From an uncultured Muribaculaceae bacterium (GTDB lineage Bacteria > Bacteroidota > Bacteroidia > Bacteroidales > Muribaculaceae), in contig CAJTQV010000003.1 in NCBI GenBank assembly GCA_910578385.1, positions 203,065 through 267,064 of the forward strand: a stretch of 64,000 nt of DNA, given 5' to 3'. A program made the translations under genes and the position numbers. This document shows, piece after piece, positions 26,591 to 34,847 of the stretch. The notes under the pieces are model-generated. The model was not told where the DNA came from. It made no database searches and was given only the letters and a program-made list of their open reading frames with translations. The first letter of the stretch is position 1; each line of letters begins with the position of its first letter.

Positions 26591-26747
26591 GCCTTAAATT
26601 CTGTTAATACTTTATAAATGTTTTAAATTTTATTTGCTTATGAAAAAACTGTACACTTTTCTTGCAGTTGTCCTGACATTGTCAATGTTTACGGTTGCGC
26701 GTGCCCAGGAAGTTCCCGACACCCTCGGTTCAAGCTATGAACTGGAT
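26576..26747 (+). repeat. Promoter/signal-peptide repeat, copy 2
   Basis: Near-identical to 20923-21094, aligned exactly 5653 bases apart, covering the untranslated leader and signal peptide of the second plug-barrel gene. Confidence 0.85.
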
Positions 26748-28745
26748 GAGGTTGTTGTCGAAGGACGCACCCAGAGAGTTGTAAAAGATGGAGTGGAATA
26801 TATTCCGGGCAATAAGGTAAAGAAATCTGCCATGGATGCATTCAGTCTGCTCTTCAACATGCAGATTCCACAGCTCAGTGTGTCACCGATTGACAAGACC
26901 ATCAAGACGGCTGCCGGTAACGGTACAAGCCTGTTCATAGATTATAAACCCACCTCATCTGAAGAACTTCAAGGACTGCGCCCCGAGGACATTCTACGTG
27001 TCGAAGTTCTTGATTATCCTCAGGATCCAAGATTTAATGGCGAACTGCATGTGGTCAATTTCATAATGCGGAAATATGAATGGGGCGGTTATACAAAACT
27101 CACTGCGTCCGGATCCGTGCTGAATACAGAAAGCGTCTCAGGTGCGGTGTATGAGAAGTTCAACTACAAGCAGTGGACGTTCGACGCATCGGCATCGGCA
27201 TCGGGCGGATGGGACAAGAAATATAGCAATAATATTTGTGAGGTTTATCGCGATTTCTTGTACAACGGCACACGTTATGATGAAGTAAACCGGACTTCTT
27301 CTACCGATGACTATTATTCAAAGAGAAATAGACAGCAGGTATCGCTGAGGGCGGATTGGGCCAACAATACCTCCTTCATAAGACACTCGGCTTCATTCTC
27401 ACGCAGTGCGGCTCCTGAAGCACGCAGCAATATGGCGGTGCGGTTTTCTGATAATCTGTTTCCCTCGACAGAAGCCATCGATATTGACCGTTCGCAATCA
27501 ATCTCGTTTGCGCTGAATGGATATTACCAGTTTGTTTTGCCTAAAGGGAATACGTTAAATGTCGATTGGACATTCTCTCATTCCGGCAATAATCAGAACT
27601 CGGATTATAGACTCGGTGACCTTCCGTCAATTATAAACGGCAATAAGGAAAGGACTTATTATCCGGCTCTTACGATGTTTTATGCAAAAAATCTTGGTCA
27701 TAATAACACCTTGCGTGCAATGGCGAGCAGTTACGCAACTTTCTACCGGACTGAATATTCCGGAACATTCAATGAAACCCAGAAACTCACCTCGTCTGAA
27801 TCAATGTTGTTTCTTGAATACATGCATTATTGGGGTTTCGGTTTAAGTCTGTATTCAAGAGTCGGAGCATCTTATGTGTTCAGCCGCCTCAATGGTGTTG
27901 ATATAATGCATGAATGGAATCCGAGACTGGGTATTCAGCTCCAATATCAGATTAATTCCAAGAATATTGCGAGTGTGGATGCCTGGTGGGCTAACAGTTC
28001 ACCTCAGGCATTTACCGCCAACAATGCTATTGTTCAGGATAATGAACTTCTATGGATACAGGGTAATCCGGACCTTAAGAACATATATGGCCCGATGTTG
28101 AATGCTTCATATTCTTTTATTCCTACCAATAATTTCAGTATGATGGCTTCTCTGGGATATACCAAATATAACAATATATTTGTATATACTTATGATATTA
28201 AACCGGGGTATAATGGTGTGGTCAGAACTTTCAGTGATGACCACAAAGAGCATCAGCTTTCCGGACTGTTGAGTGCGTCGCTCAGACTTTTTAACAATTC
28301 CTTGGCATTGACAGCATACGGTAAGGTAAATCGGGAAATATATACAGGTGTTCACCCGATGAATGAGACGATTTTATATGGCGTGGCGCAAGCATCTTAT
28401 TTTGTGCGCAACTTTTCTTTCACTCTCTATTATGCGTCGCGCGAGAAACGCATTTTCAATACGCAAGGATATCTGAAAAGAAGGCCTCAGACATATGGCT
28501 TGAACGCCACTTACGCCTTAGGGGAGTTTAAGGCGAATCTTTCTTTTAATAACTGGTTTGGACCGGCATATGCCCATGCTCAATTTTCATCTGCACATTA
28601 CAGTTCAGACCAGTCAATTCTGGCATCAGGTTTTGACCGTGGACTTAGCTTGACTCTGAGCTACACATTCTCCTATGGCAAGAAAGTGAACCGTAATGAC
28701 GAGGTGACCAACAGTGCCACCAAGAAATCAGCCATCCTCGAATAA
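26640..28745 (+). CDS. Plug-barrel outer-membrane protein, paralogue 2 (OMP_b-brl_3-like)
   Basis: 701 residues starting MKKLYTF. Same signal peptide and plug signatures as the gene at 20987 (VVVEGRTQRVV, GLRPEDILRVEVLDYPQDP, VVNFIM) and the same barrel end (SLTLSYTFSYGKK). Downstream of the plug the sequence diverges markedly, including surface-loop regions. It ends 32 bases before the C39 exporter gene, so it is likely co-transcribed with it. It may act as the outer-membrane gate or immunity/uptake receptor for the exported peptide; this is inference from position. Confidence 0.8.
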   Translation: MKKLYTFLAVVLTLSMFTVARAQEVPDTLGSSYELDEVVVEGRTQRVVKDGVEYIPGNKVKKSAMDAFSLLFNMQIPQLSVSPIDKTIKTAAGNGTSLFIDYKPTSSEELQGLRPEDILRVEVLDYPQDPRFNGELHVVNFIMRKYEWGGYTKLTASGSVLNTESVSGAVYEKFNYKQWTFDASASASGGWDKKYSNNICEVYRDFLYNGTRYDEVNRTSSTDDYYSKRNRQQVSLRADWANNTSFIRHSASFSRSAAPEARSNMAVRFSDNLFPSTEAIDIDRSQSISFALNGYYQFVLPKGNTLNVDWTFSHSGNNQNSDYRLGDLPSIINGNKERTYYPALTMFYAKNLGHNNTLRAMASSYATFYRTEYSGTFNETQKLTSSESMLFLEYMHYWGFGLSLYSRVGASYVFSRLNGVDIMHEWNPRLGIQLQYQINSKNIASVDAWWANSSPQAFTANNAIVQDNELLWIQGNPDLKNIYGPMLNASYSFIPTNNFSMMASLGYTKYNNIFVYTYDIKPGYNGVVRTFSDDHKEHQLSGLLSASLRLFNNSLALTAYGKVNREIYTGVHPMNETILYGVAQASYFVRNFSFTLYYASREKRIFNTQGYLKRRPQTYGLNATYALGEFKANLSFNNWFGPAYAHAQFSSAHYSSDQSILASGFDRGLSLTLSYTFSYGKKVNRNDEVTNSATKKSAILE

Positions 28746-28777
28746 GGGGTGCTATATTTGTTGATCGATAATAATGT

Positions 28778-31021
28778 ATGTTCGGCAGGTTCGGGGTTGT
28801 CTTTCAGAAGGATTCGATGCAGTGCGGGGTGGCTTGCCTCGCGATGGTCTGCCGGCATTTCGGGGGGCGGTACAGTCTCGGGTTTCTTGAGACTGTCTGC
28901 TCGCCCACGACCGAGGGAGTGTCGCTGAAGGGCATCGCCGACGGTGCGCGTGAGCTCGGCTTCGGGACTGCCGCCGGATTGGTTACTGCTGACCAGCTCC
29001 GTGAGGCCCCGCTGCCATGTGTGCTCCATTGGGACCAGAACCATTTCACGGTGCTGTATAAAGTGACGCGCCGCAGGTGGCATGTGGCTGACCCTGCAAA
29101 AGGACGCATAGCATACACGCAGCAGGAATTTGAGAAGCATTGGGCCTCGACCATTTCCGAAGGTGAAAAGAAAGGAATCGCGCTTCTCTTCGAGCCGGGC
29201 AAAGACTTTGAGTCCGTCAAAAGAAGTGACGGCATAGGTGAGAAGCGTTCGTTCCGCTTCCTGTTCCGGCATATGGGGCAGTACCGTAAGTATTTCGCGC
29301 AGATTATACTCGGTTTGCTGCTGGCCTGTCTGTTGCAGCTTGCCGTGCCGTTCATGACGCAGGAGATTGTCGATACCGGTATCCGGCACAGTGACCTCGG
29401 TTTTATCCGCCTCATTCTGTTGGGTCAGCTGATGATTGTAATGGGGCGGGCCGTGACCGACTTCATACGTCGTCGGCTGTTGCTCCATATCTCGATGCGC
29501 GTTAACATCACGCTGCTTTCCGACTTCTTCATCAAACTGCTGCGGCTCCCCATGCGATTCTTCGACACGAAGCTGTCGGGCGACCTGCTGCAGCGCATGT
29601 CCGACCACTCGCGTGTGCAGTCGTTCCTGACCGACCAGATGCTCGGCATCATGTTTACGGTCATCTCCTTTATGGTCTACGGCGTGGTGCTGTTATGTTA
29701 CGATGCGATGATTTTCGCGATATTCGCCGTCGGTAGTTTGATCTATGGCGCATGGACACTGTCGTTTCTCAGCCGACGCCGCGCTCTCGATAACGAGACC
29801 TTCAAGGTGCAGGCTCAGTCTTCAAACCGCACCTGGCAGTTCATCACAACTATGCCGGAGATTAAGTTACAAGGGTGCGGTGGCCGTCGCCGTGCCGAGT
29901 GGGAGGAGACGCAGGCTGAACTGTTCGATGTGCAGATGAAGTCGCTCAAGCTGAGGCAGACGCAGGAGGCCGGCAGCATCTTCATCCGCGAGACTGTCAA
30001 TATACTTATAACCGTGGTGGCTGCGGCTGCGGTCATACGCGGGAACATCTCGCTCGGATCGATGCTGGCCGTGCAATACGTGGCCGGACAGTTGGGCAGT
30101 CCGGTGGAGCAGATCATGGCCTTCATCTATTCTATACAGGATGTGAAGATTTCACTCGAACGTATCAATGAGATTCATGAACGTCCCGACGAGCAGGAGG
30201 ATTACGGTTCCCAAACATCACCGGATTCTCAATCCATACGTCTTGATGACAGGCGGAATCCATCGGATGGTTCTGAAGCGGACTGTGCAATCCGCTTCGA
30301 TAACGTATCTTTCCGTTATGACCGCCATGCTCTCCGCAATACTGTAGACGGAATCGAACTGGAGATTCCACGGGGAAAAGTCACGGCTATCGTCGGTGCC
30401 TCGGGGAGCGGGAAGACAACTCTTGTCAAGCTGATGCTCGGATTCTACGAGCCTTGCGCGGGTGAGATAAGGATAGGGGAGAAGTCCCTGCGTGAAATAT
30501 CTCTTGAGGGCTGGCGTGCCCGTTGCGGCGCGGTAATGCAGGAGGGTGCCATTTTTTCGGAATCGATAGCGCGCAACATCGCCGTCGGAGATGGAGAGGT
30601 CGATGTCGAGAGACTGGAACTCGCCGCCCGCACGGCATGTATCCATGACTTTATAATGGGACTGCCGTTGAAATACAACACCGTTATCGGCCCGGACGGT
30701 GTAGGTCTGAGTCAGGGGCAGAAGCAGCGTATGCTCATAGCCCGTGCAGTCTACAAGAACCCGGAGGTAATCTTTCTCGACGAGGCCACAAACTCGCTCG
30801 ACGCGAGGAATGAGCGGGAGATTGTAGCCAACTTGGCAGAATTCTACAAGGGGCGGACGGTTGTGATTGTCGCCCATCGTCTTTCGACCGTGCGAGATGC
30901 CGACAATATTATAGTTCTCGATGCGGGCAGAATAGTTGAGACCGGCACCCATGCTGAGCTGACGGCGAGCCGTGGAATGTATTATAATCTTGTAAGGAAT
31001 CAGCTGGAGTTAGGCAGTTGA
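28778..31021 (+). CDS. C39-peptidase-containing ABC exporter (PCAT)
   Basis: 747 residues, intact. Residues 1-~140 are a C39 cysteine protease with Gln10, Cys16 (QCGVACL), His89 (NHFTVLY) and Asp105 (VADPAKG). Residues ~150-440 form the six-helix membrane domain, and ~500-740 the ATPase with Walker A GASGSGKTT, the signature LSQGQ (usual LSGGQ), Walker B VIFLDEATNSLD and the H-loop VAHRLS. Such proteins cut Gly-Gly leaders and export the peptide. The start ATG at 28778 places the protease at the very N-terminus. A helix-poor insert (~470-490) separates the membrane and ATPase domains. Its natural substrate is probably the Cys-rich peptide remnant upstream. Confidence 0.9.
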   Translation: MFGRFGVVFQKDSMQCGVACLAMVCRHFGGRYSLGFLETVCSPTTEGVSLKGIADGARELGFGTAAGLVTADQLREAPLPCVLHWDQNHFTVLYKVTRRRWHVADPAKGRIAYTQQEFEKHWASTISEGEKKGIALLFEPGKDFESVKRSDGIGEKRSFRFLFRHMGQYRKYFAQIILGLLLACLLQLAVPFMTQEIVDTGIRHSDLGFIRLILLGQLMIVMGRAVTDFIRRRLLLHISMRVNITLLSDFFIKLLRLPMRFFDTKLSGDLLQRMSDHSRVQSFLTDQMLGIMFTVISFMVYGVVLLCYDAMIFAIFAVGSLIYGAWTLSFLSRRRALDNETFKVQAQSSNRTWQFITTMPEIKLQGCGGRRRAEWEETQAELFDVQMKSLKLRQTQEAGSIFIRETVNILITVVAAAAVIRGNISLGSMLAVQYVAGQLGSPVEQIMAFIYSIQDVKISLERINEIHERPDEQEDYGSQTSPDSQSIRLDDRRNPSDGSEADCAIRFDNVSFRYDRHALRNTVDGIELEIPRGKVTAIVGASGSGKTTLVKLMLGFYEPCAGEIRIGEKSLREISLEGWRARCGAVMQEGAIFSESIARNIAVGDGEVDVERLELAARTACIHDFIMGLPLKYNTVIGPDGVGLSQGQKQRMLIARAVYKNPEVIFLDEATNSLDARNEREIVANLAEFYKGRTVVIVAHRLSTVRDADNIIVLDAGRIVETGTHAELTASRGMYYNLVRNQLELGS

Positions 31022-31081
31022 GCTTCGGGAAATTTAAATAGCAGATTGATTTAAATATTGGACGGATTCGAGTAGTGGATT

Positions 31082-31306
31082 ATGGAAAAGGATAAAGAAA
31101 AACATACTGATCAGCAGGGTGCGATAGAACTCCGCACGGAGCGCACCCGCACGTTTATAGAGGAGAAACCGGGCTGGTGGCTGAGGTGGGGGACAACTGT
31201 CACCGCGTTGCTCTTTCTTCTTCTTGTCCTGATGATAGCCCGTTTGCCTTATCCTCATGCTGACGGTGTGTCCGTGTGGCGGCATCTGATTGAGAAAATC
31301 GGTTAG
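31082..31306 (+). CDS. Truncated HlyD-type adaptor (N-terminal anchor only)
   Basis: 74 residues. The start IELRTERTRTFIEEKPGWWLRWG followed by one membrane segment (about 37-57) is the N-terminal anchor of Bacteroidetes HlyD/membrane fusion proteins that work with C39 exporters. The usual ~350-residue periplasmic part is missing: the frame ends with a stop at 31304-31306, and no continuing frame was seen. It is therefore a truncation, or less likely a real single-pass mini-protein. It lies 60 bases after the exporter. Confidence 0.6.
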   Translation: MEKDKEKHTDQQGAIELRTERTRTFIEEKPGWWLRWGTTVTALLFLLLVLMIARLPYPHADGVSVWRHLIEKIG

Positions 31307-31415
31307 GCATGACATACGGAATGTGCTGAAACGGGCCTTGAAAGCACATTGTCAGCTTGCGGAGGGCGCGGAAAACATGTTTTGCAACAGTTTTAATGAT
31401 TTTAACCCAATATTA

Positions 31416-31447
31416 TTTGGCTGTGACAGCAAAATGTAATAATTTTG
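31416..31447 (+). promoter_or_regulatory. Orphan consensus promoter
   Basis: TTTG at 31416-31419 and TAATTTTG at 31440-31447 with 20 bases between, pointing to a start near 31454. There is no open reading frame downstream on this strand before the terminator at 31501. Confidence 0.65.
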
Positions 31448-31453
31448 CAGTGA

Positions 31454-31534
31454 CCAAAACAATCTTTTTTTACCTTAAGATTTTTTACCTGTAGAAACTT
31501 ATAAAAGGCACGACCGTGACGGCCGTGCCTTTTA
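31454..31534 (+). ncRNA. Candidate small RNA
   Basis: Bounded by a consensus promoter and a strong hairpin. The interior is U-rich with a repeated TTTTTTACC word (about 31467 and 31481). No family recognised; existence is inferred from the promoter-terminator pair alone. Confidence 0.4.
31501..31534. terminator. Bidirectional hairpin terminator
   Basis: A 12-base stem (ATAAAAGGCACG with its complement) with A- and T-rich ends, usable from both directions. It would also end the minus-strand transcript of the small membrane protein at 31621. Confidence 0.7.
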
Positions 31535-31589
31535 TGATGTTCGTATGTCCTATACATATTCAATGGGACACATGTCGGTTGCATGGTAA

Positions 31590-31611
31590 ACATCGCTAAG
31601 CGATGTCCCTA
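31590..31611 (-). repeat. GTAG-type REP-like element
   Basis: Read on the minus strand: GTAGGGA followed by the palindrome CATCGCTTAGCGATG. The GTAG tetranucleotide before a hairpin is the hallmark of REP sequences mobilised by REP-associated tyrosine transposases; no transposase is present here. Confidence 0.5.
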
Positions 31612-31620
31612 CATATTCCG

Positions 31621-31854
31621 TTACATATTACGTTCACGTTTTACGAGGAATATCCGCAGCAGCACGATGATGAATATCTCGGAGAGGAAAACGATAATCA
31701 GGCGTGCAATCTCGCCGTTGGCTATCAGCGACGGTGCGAACCATGCCGTCATGCCGAACAGATAGACCAACAGCAGAGCCGGCATCCATACCGATTTACG
31801 TATTTTTCTCGGGTTGCGCGGATTGTTGAGGCGGTTGTTGGGTTGTGGGGTCAT
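31621..31854 (-). CDS. Small two-helix membrane protein
   Basis: 77 residues from the ATG at 31854 (MTPQPNNRLNNPRN). A basic, Asn/Pro/Arg-rich N-terminus is followed by hydrophobic segments at about 24-42 and 48-68 and a basic tail (VKRERNM). It overlaps the 3' end of the exonuclease gene by 59 bases in another frame, suggesting coupling. No family recognised. Confidence 0.65.
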   Translation of the reverse strand: MTPQPNNRLNNPRNPRKIRKSVWMPALLLVYLFGMTAWFAPSLIANGEIARLIIVFLSEIFIIVLLRIFLVKRERNM

Positions 31855-32527
31855 CGAATTCTCTGTAATATTTTGACTGTTTGAAATCAAATCCTTTCTC
31901 GCGGAGGTGATGGTAGATGTGCAGACATGCCAGGGCATCGAGGGCGGCATACTCCTGCTGGTGGCTTGTCAGTACGGGAGCCTCCCAGTTTGACAGGCGC
32001 TGTCCTTTCGATATACGCTGGTCGAAAAGTATGCCGTATATGCGCGACAGACTGTTGTCGGCTATGTTGAAGTCCTTGACATAGCTCTGCAGGTCTATGA
32101 AACCGCGCGGCTCCAATTTGAATTTCTTGCGCAGGTTCAGGAAGTCGTCATGTATCGAGACTCCGATCTTTAGGATATTCTCATCTTCGAGTATGCCCGA
32201 AACGCAGGGAGGAAAGCCGATATGGTTGAGCCGGAAAAGAAAAGTATCGGTCAGAGTGGAGAGCTGGAGCAGCGACACCGAATGATGTTCACCCCGGCGG
32301 AACGAAGGACGCGTCTCTGTATCGAAGCCGATCACGCCGGCTTCGGCAAGGACATGGGTGGCCTCGACTGCAGCTTCGGCTGTGTCGATTACAGTGATTT
32401 TCCCCTGATAGATGGCTGCCGGAAGTTCGGCGAGTTCAGCCTTGGTGATAGACGTTTTCCATATCTTACCGCAGCCGCATTCGTTGGCGCCACAATCGTT
32501 GTTGAGTGTGTCTATGTTTTTGTTCAT
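31796..32527 (-). CDS. 3'-5' exonuclease domain protein (RNase D/DEDDy type)
   Basis: 243 residues. The DEDD nuclease motifs are visible: exo I GFDTETRP, exo II with KIGVSIHDDF, and exo III with the tyrosine form YAALDALACLHIY. It has no HRDC domain, so it is a single-domain DnaQ-superfamily exonuclease acting on RNA or DNA 3' ends. A short Cys-rich N-terminus (NDCGANECGCGK) precedes the domain and might bind metal. Confidence 0.8.
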   Translation of the reverse strand: MNKNIDTLNNDCGANECGCGKIWKTSITKAELAELPAAIYQGKITVIDTAEAAVEATHVLAEAGVIGFDTETRPSFRRGEHHSVSLLQLSTLTDTFLFRLNHIGFPPCVSGILEDENILKIGVSIHDDFLNLRKKFKLEPRGFIDLQSYVKDFNIADNSLSRIYGILFDQRISKGQRLSNWEAPVLTSHQQEYAALDALACLHIYHHLREKGFDFKQSKYYREFDDPTTQQPPQQSAQPEKNT

Positions 32528-32657
32528 ATAAGAGTCTTTTTTACAAGACTGACTCCTGGTCTTTGTCTATTGAGGTTGACAACAGGTTTGCTCCACATGG
32601 CAATTCATCCCCCACCTGTCCCGCTCCGTAATGGCATACCTGTCGTGTGGCGGGAGG

Positions 32658-33314
32658 TCAGAGTCTTATGGCACCCATTTCAAGAAAGCGGGTGTCTTTG
32701 AAGTGCGTTTCGAGCCAACGCCTAATATAATTACGTGTATCCTCGGCAATTATTTTATCTTTGTCGAAATATGAATTGTAAATGACGGCATAAAGTTCTA
32801 TTCCGGCATGGCTTATGGCATCGAGTGCCAGCAGCGTGTGGCTTATCGAACCGAGCGCTCCGTTGGTCACAAGCACCACGGGGAGCTTGCGCTCGCGTAT
32901 GTAGTCTATCGTGAGGTAATCACCCTTCAACGGCACCATCAGCCCGCCGGCTCCCTCTATGAGCACCGTGCCGTACTGACGTGCGAGTTCATCGGCGGCT
33001 TCATCTATCAGCTTGAAATCGATTTCCCGTTTGTCTATGCGGGCGGCAAGTTCCGGGCTGCACGGATATGAGAATATCTCAGGCGCGGTGATATGAAGCA
33101 GGTCAACCGGCTGCGGCTCTATGCCCATGATGCGGCGGTGTACCTGTATATCCTCGCTGAAGTCCTCGTTGCCGGTCTGCACAAATTTCATGGTCATTGC
33201 ATTGCCCCCCTCCGAATTTATGAGGTTGGCCAGCCATCCGGTGGCATAGCTCTTGCCGGCATCTGTGTCTATGCCTGTCACAAACAGTTTCTTTATTTCT
33301 TTCAGTTCCATCAT
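32658..33314 (-). CDS. bioD: Dethiobiotin synthetase
   Basis: 218 residues. ATP-dependent closure of the ureido ring, from diaminononanoate to dethiobiotin. The P-loop VTGIDTDAGKSYATGW is close to the family GTDTDVGKT, and 'LIEGAGGLMVPL' is the second signature. It sits alone, about 17 kb from bioA-bioF-bioGC, although in many Bacteroidetes it is the next gene of that operon. A second Met at position 2 is also a possible start. Confidence 0.9.
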   Translation of the reverse strand: MMELKEIKKLFVTGIDTDAGKSYATGWLANLINSEGGNAMTMKFVQTGNEDFSEDIQVHRRIMGIEPQPVDLLHITAPEIFSYPCSPELAARIDKREIDFKLIDEAADELARQYGTVLIEGAGGLMVPLKGDYLTIDYIRERKLPVVLVTNGALGSISHTLLALDAISHAGIELYAVIYNSYFDKDKIIAEDTRNYIRRWLETHFKDTRFLEMGAIRL

Positions 33315-33330
33315 CTCTGCATAACTAAAT

Positions 33331-33420
33331 ACCCCCTAAAATCTAAACCCTAAACCCTAAACCCTAAAACCTAAAACCTAAAACCTAAAACCTAAAGCCT
33401 AACCCCTAAAACCTAAAATC
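33331..33420 (+). repeat. CCCTAAA/CCTAAAA heptamer array D (longest)
   Basis: About 90 bases of near-perfect tandem heptamers between bioD and glyA, both on the minus strand. The stretch at about 33345-33365 is identical to the plant-type telomere heptamer CCCTAAA, then shifts to CCTAAAA. Confidence 0.85.
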
Positions 33421-33426
33421 TGAAAT

Positions 33427-33465
33427 AAAAGATTGACCCGGCGCAGGGCGTCGGGTCAATCTTTT
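33427..33465 (-). terminator. Terminator of glyA
   Basis: Perfect 14-base stem (AAAAGATTGACCCG and its complement), 11-base loop, 4 bases beyond the glyA stop, with a T-run on the minus strand. Confidence 0.8.
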
Positions 33466-33468
33466 GGT

Positions 33469-34749
33469 TTACCATGCGAACATCGGGTAGTCGTTCATCA
33501 TCTCGTTGACCTCCTGCCTTACTGCGGTGATGGTCGCCTCGTCGTCGGCGTTGCTCAGCACGCGGTCAATCAGGTCGGCGATTTTCTCCATCAGCTCCTC
33601 TTTGGCGCCTCGGGTTGTGATGGCTGCTGTTCCGAAGCGGAGACCGCTGGTCAGGAACGGGCTGCGGCTGTCGTAGGGCACCATGTTCTTGTTGGCGGTG
33701 ATGTCGGCCTCTACAAGCACACGCTCCGCTTTCTTACCGCTCATGTCGGGGAACTTCGGACGAAGGTCCACGAGCATACAGTGGTTGTCTGTACCGTCGG
33801 AGATAATCTTGTATCCGCGCTTGATGAGAGCCTCGGCGAGTGCTGTGGCGTTCTTTTTCACCTGTACGGCATACTCTTTCCACTCGGGCTGGAGAGCCTC
33901 GCCGAATGCCACTGCCTTGGCAGCGATGACATGTTCGAGCGGACCACCCTGCACACCGGGGAATACAGCAGAGTCGAGCAGTGCCGACATCTTCTTGATC
34001 TCACCCTTGGGAGTTGTCTTGCCCCACGGGTTGTCGAAGTCCTTGCCCATGAGGATAAGACCGCCACGGGGACCGCGGAGTGTCTTGTGGGTTGTGGTTG
34101 TAACAACGTGTGCATGCTTCACGGGGTTCTCAAGCAGACCGGCTGCGATGAGACCGGCGGGGTGTGCCATGTCTACCATGAAGATTGCACCGATTTCGTC
34201 GGCGAGCTTGCGGATGCGTGCATAGTCCCACTCGCGGCTGTATGCGCTCGCGCCGGCAATGATGAGCTTCGGACGCTCTGCGCGTGCCTTCTCTTCCATC
34301 TCCTCATAGTTCACCCGGCCTGTCTCTTTGTCTACAGTGTAGCTGATCGGCTGGAACATGAGACCGGAGAAGTTCACCGGGCTACCGTGGCTGAGGTGAC
34401 CGCCGTGGCTGAGGTCCATACCCATGAACTTGTCGCCGGGCTGGAGGCAGGCCATGAACACTGCCATGTTTGCCTGGGCGCCGCTGTGGGGCTGCACGTT
34501 GGCCCACTCTGCTCCGAAGAGTTTCTTGGCACGCTCGATGGCGAGGTTCTCAGCCTCGTCAACAACCTGGCAACCGCCGTAGTAACGCTTTGCCGGGTAT
34601 CCCTCGGCATATTTGTTTGTGAGGCAAGAGCCCATGGCGCGCATCACCTCGTCACTCACGAAGTTCTCGCTGGCGATAAGTTCGATGCCGCGACGCTGGC
34701 GCAGATGCTCACGGTCAATGATGTCAAAGATTTCGTTGTCTCTTTTCAT
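33469..34749 (-). CDS. glyA: Serine hydroxymethyltransferase
   Basis: 426 residues from the ATG at 34749 (MKRDNEIFDIID). PLP enzyme interconverting serine and glycine with transfer of a one-carbon unit to tetrahydrofolate. Key parts: IELIASENF, GAQANMAVF, and the PLP Lys in VVTTTTHKTLRGPRGG. Its own terminator follows, so it is monocistronic. An in-frame ATG 60 bases upstream is less likely given the conserved N-terminus. Confidence 0.95.
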   Translation of the reverse strand: MKRDNEIFDIIDREHLRQRRGIELIASENFVSDEVMRAMGSCLTNKYAEGYPAKRYYGGCQVVDEAENLAIERAKKLFGAEWANVQPHSGAQANMAVFMACLQPGDKFMGMDLSHGGHLSHGSPVNFSGLMFQPISYTVDKETGRVNYEEMEEKARAERPKLIIAGASAYSREWDYARIRKLADEIGAIFMVDMAHPAGLIAAGLLENPVKHAHVVTTTTHKTLRGPRGGLILMGKDFDNPWGKTTPKGEIKKMSALLDSAVFPGVQGGPLEHVIAAKAVAFGEALQPEWKEYAVQVKKNATALAEALIKRGYKIISDGTDNHCMLVDLRPKFPDMSGKKAERVLVEADITANKNMVPYDSRSPFLTSGLRFGTAAITTRGAKEELMEKIADLIDRVLSNADDEATITAVRQEVNEMMNDYPMFAW

Positions 34750-34800
34750 GATATATTGGTTTTGATTTAAGTAGTTGTCTGTGTTTTGTTTTATGTGTGG

Positions 34801-34836
34801 CGGTGACAAGCCGCCCGTACAGGCGGTTTGTCACCG
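34801..34836 (-). terminator. Hairpin after nqrF
   Basis: 15-base stem with one G-U pair (CGGTGACAAGCCGCC and partner), 6-base loop, 12 bases beyond the nqrF stop. No T-run, so it may serve as a 3' stabiliser as much as a terminator. Confidence 0.6.
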
Positions 34837-34847
34837 TGTCATTCCGG

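Larger units (their letters stand above)
25794..26597 (+). pseudogene. Radical SAM peptide maturase, truncated and fused out of frame
   Basis: Residues 1-~200 are a normal radical SAM peptide-modifying enzyme: a PqqD-like N-terminal region, the iron-sulfur motif Cys98-x3-Cys102-x2-Cys105 (CNLRCWYC), and GGEP at 144-147. The similarity stops at GVVYYQ (about 26393). After that the frame reads unrelated, arginine- and methionine-rich sequence to 26597, and the barrel end and SPASM domain are absent. A full enzyme would be about 380-450 residues. I read this as a deletion joining its 5' half to the 3' end of another gene. Residual activity is unlikely. Confidence 0.75.
31307..31620. other. Intergenic region with an orphan promoter and REP element
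   Basis: No protein gene seen. It contains a full promoter match (31416-31447), a hairpin terminator (31501-31534) and a GTAG-type REP element (31590-31611). Together the first two outline a possible small RNA of about 80 bases. Confidence 0.6.

Noticed and set aside
31372..31383. AAAACATGTTTT palindrome, also at 47929-47940
   Set aside because: Two copies of an AT-rich 12-base palindrome in AT-rich spacers are easily expected by chance.
33331..33420. CRISPR array or eukaryotic telomere contamination
   Set aside because: The repeats are 7 bases with no spacers, lie between two normal bacterial genes, and recur in four other places in the same contig.
33433..34770. Long open frame opposite glyA (445 codons)
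   Set aside because: Fully covered by glyA on the other strand; His/Cys/Val-rich composition typical of an antisense shadow.
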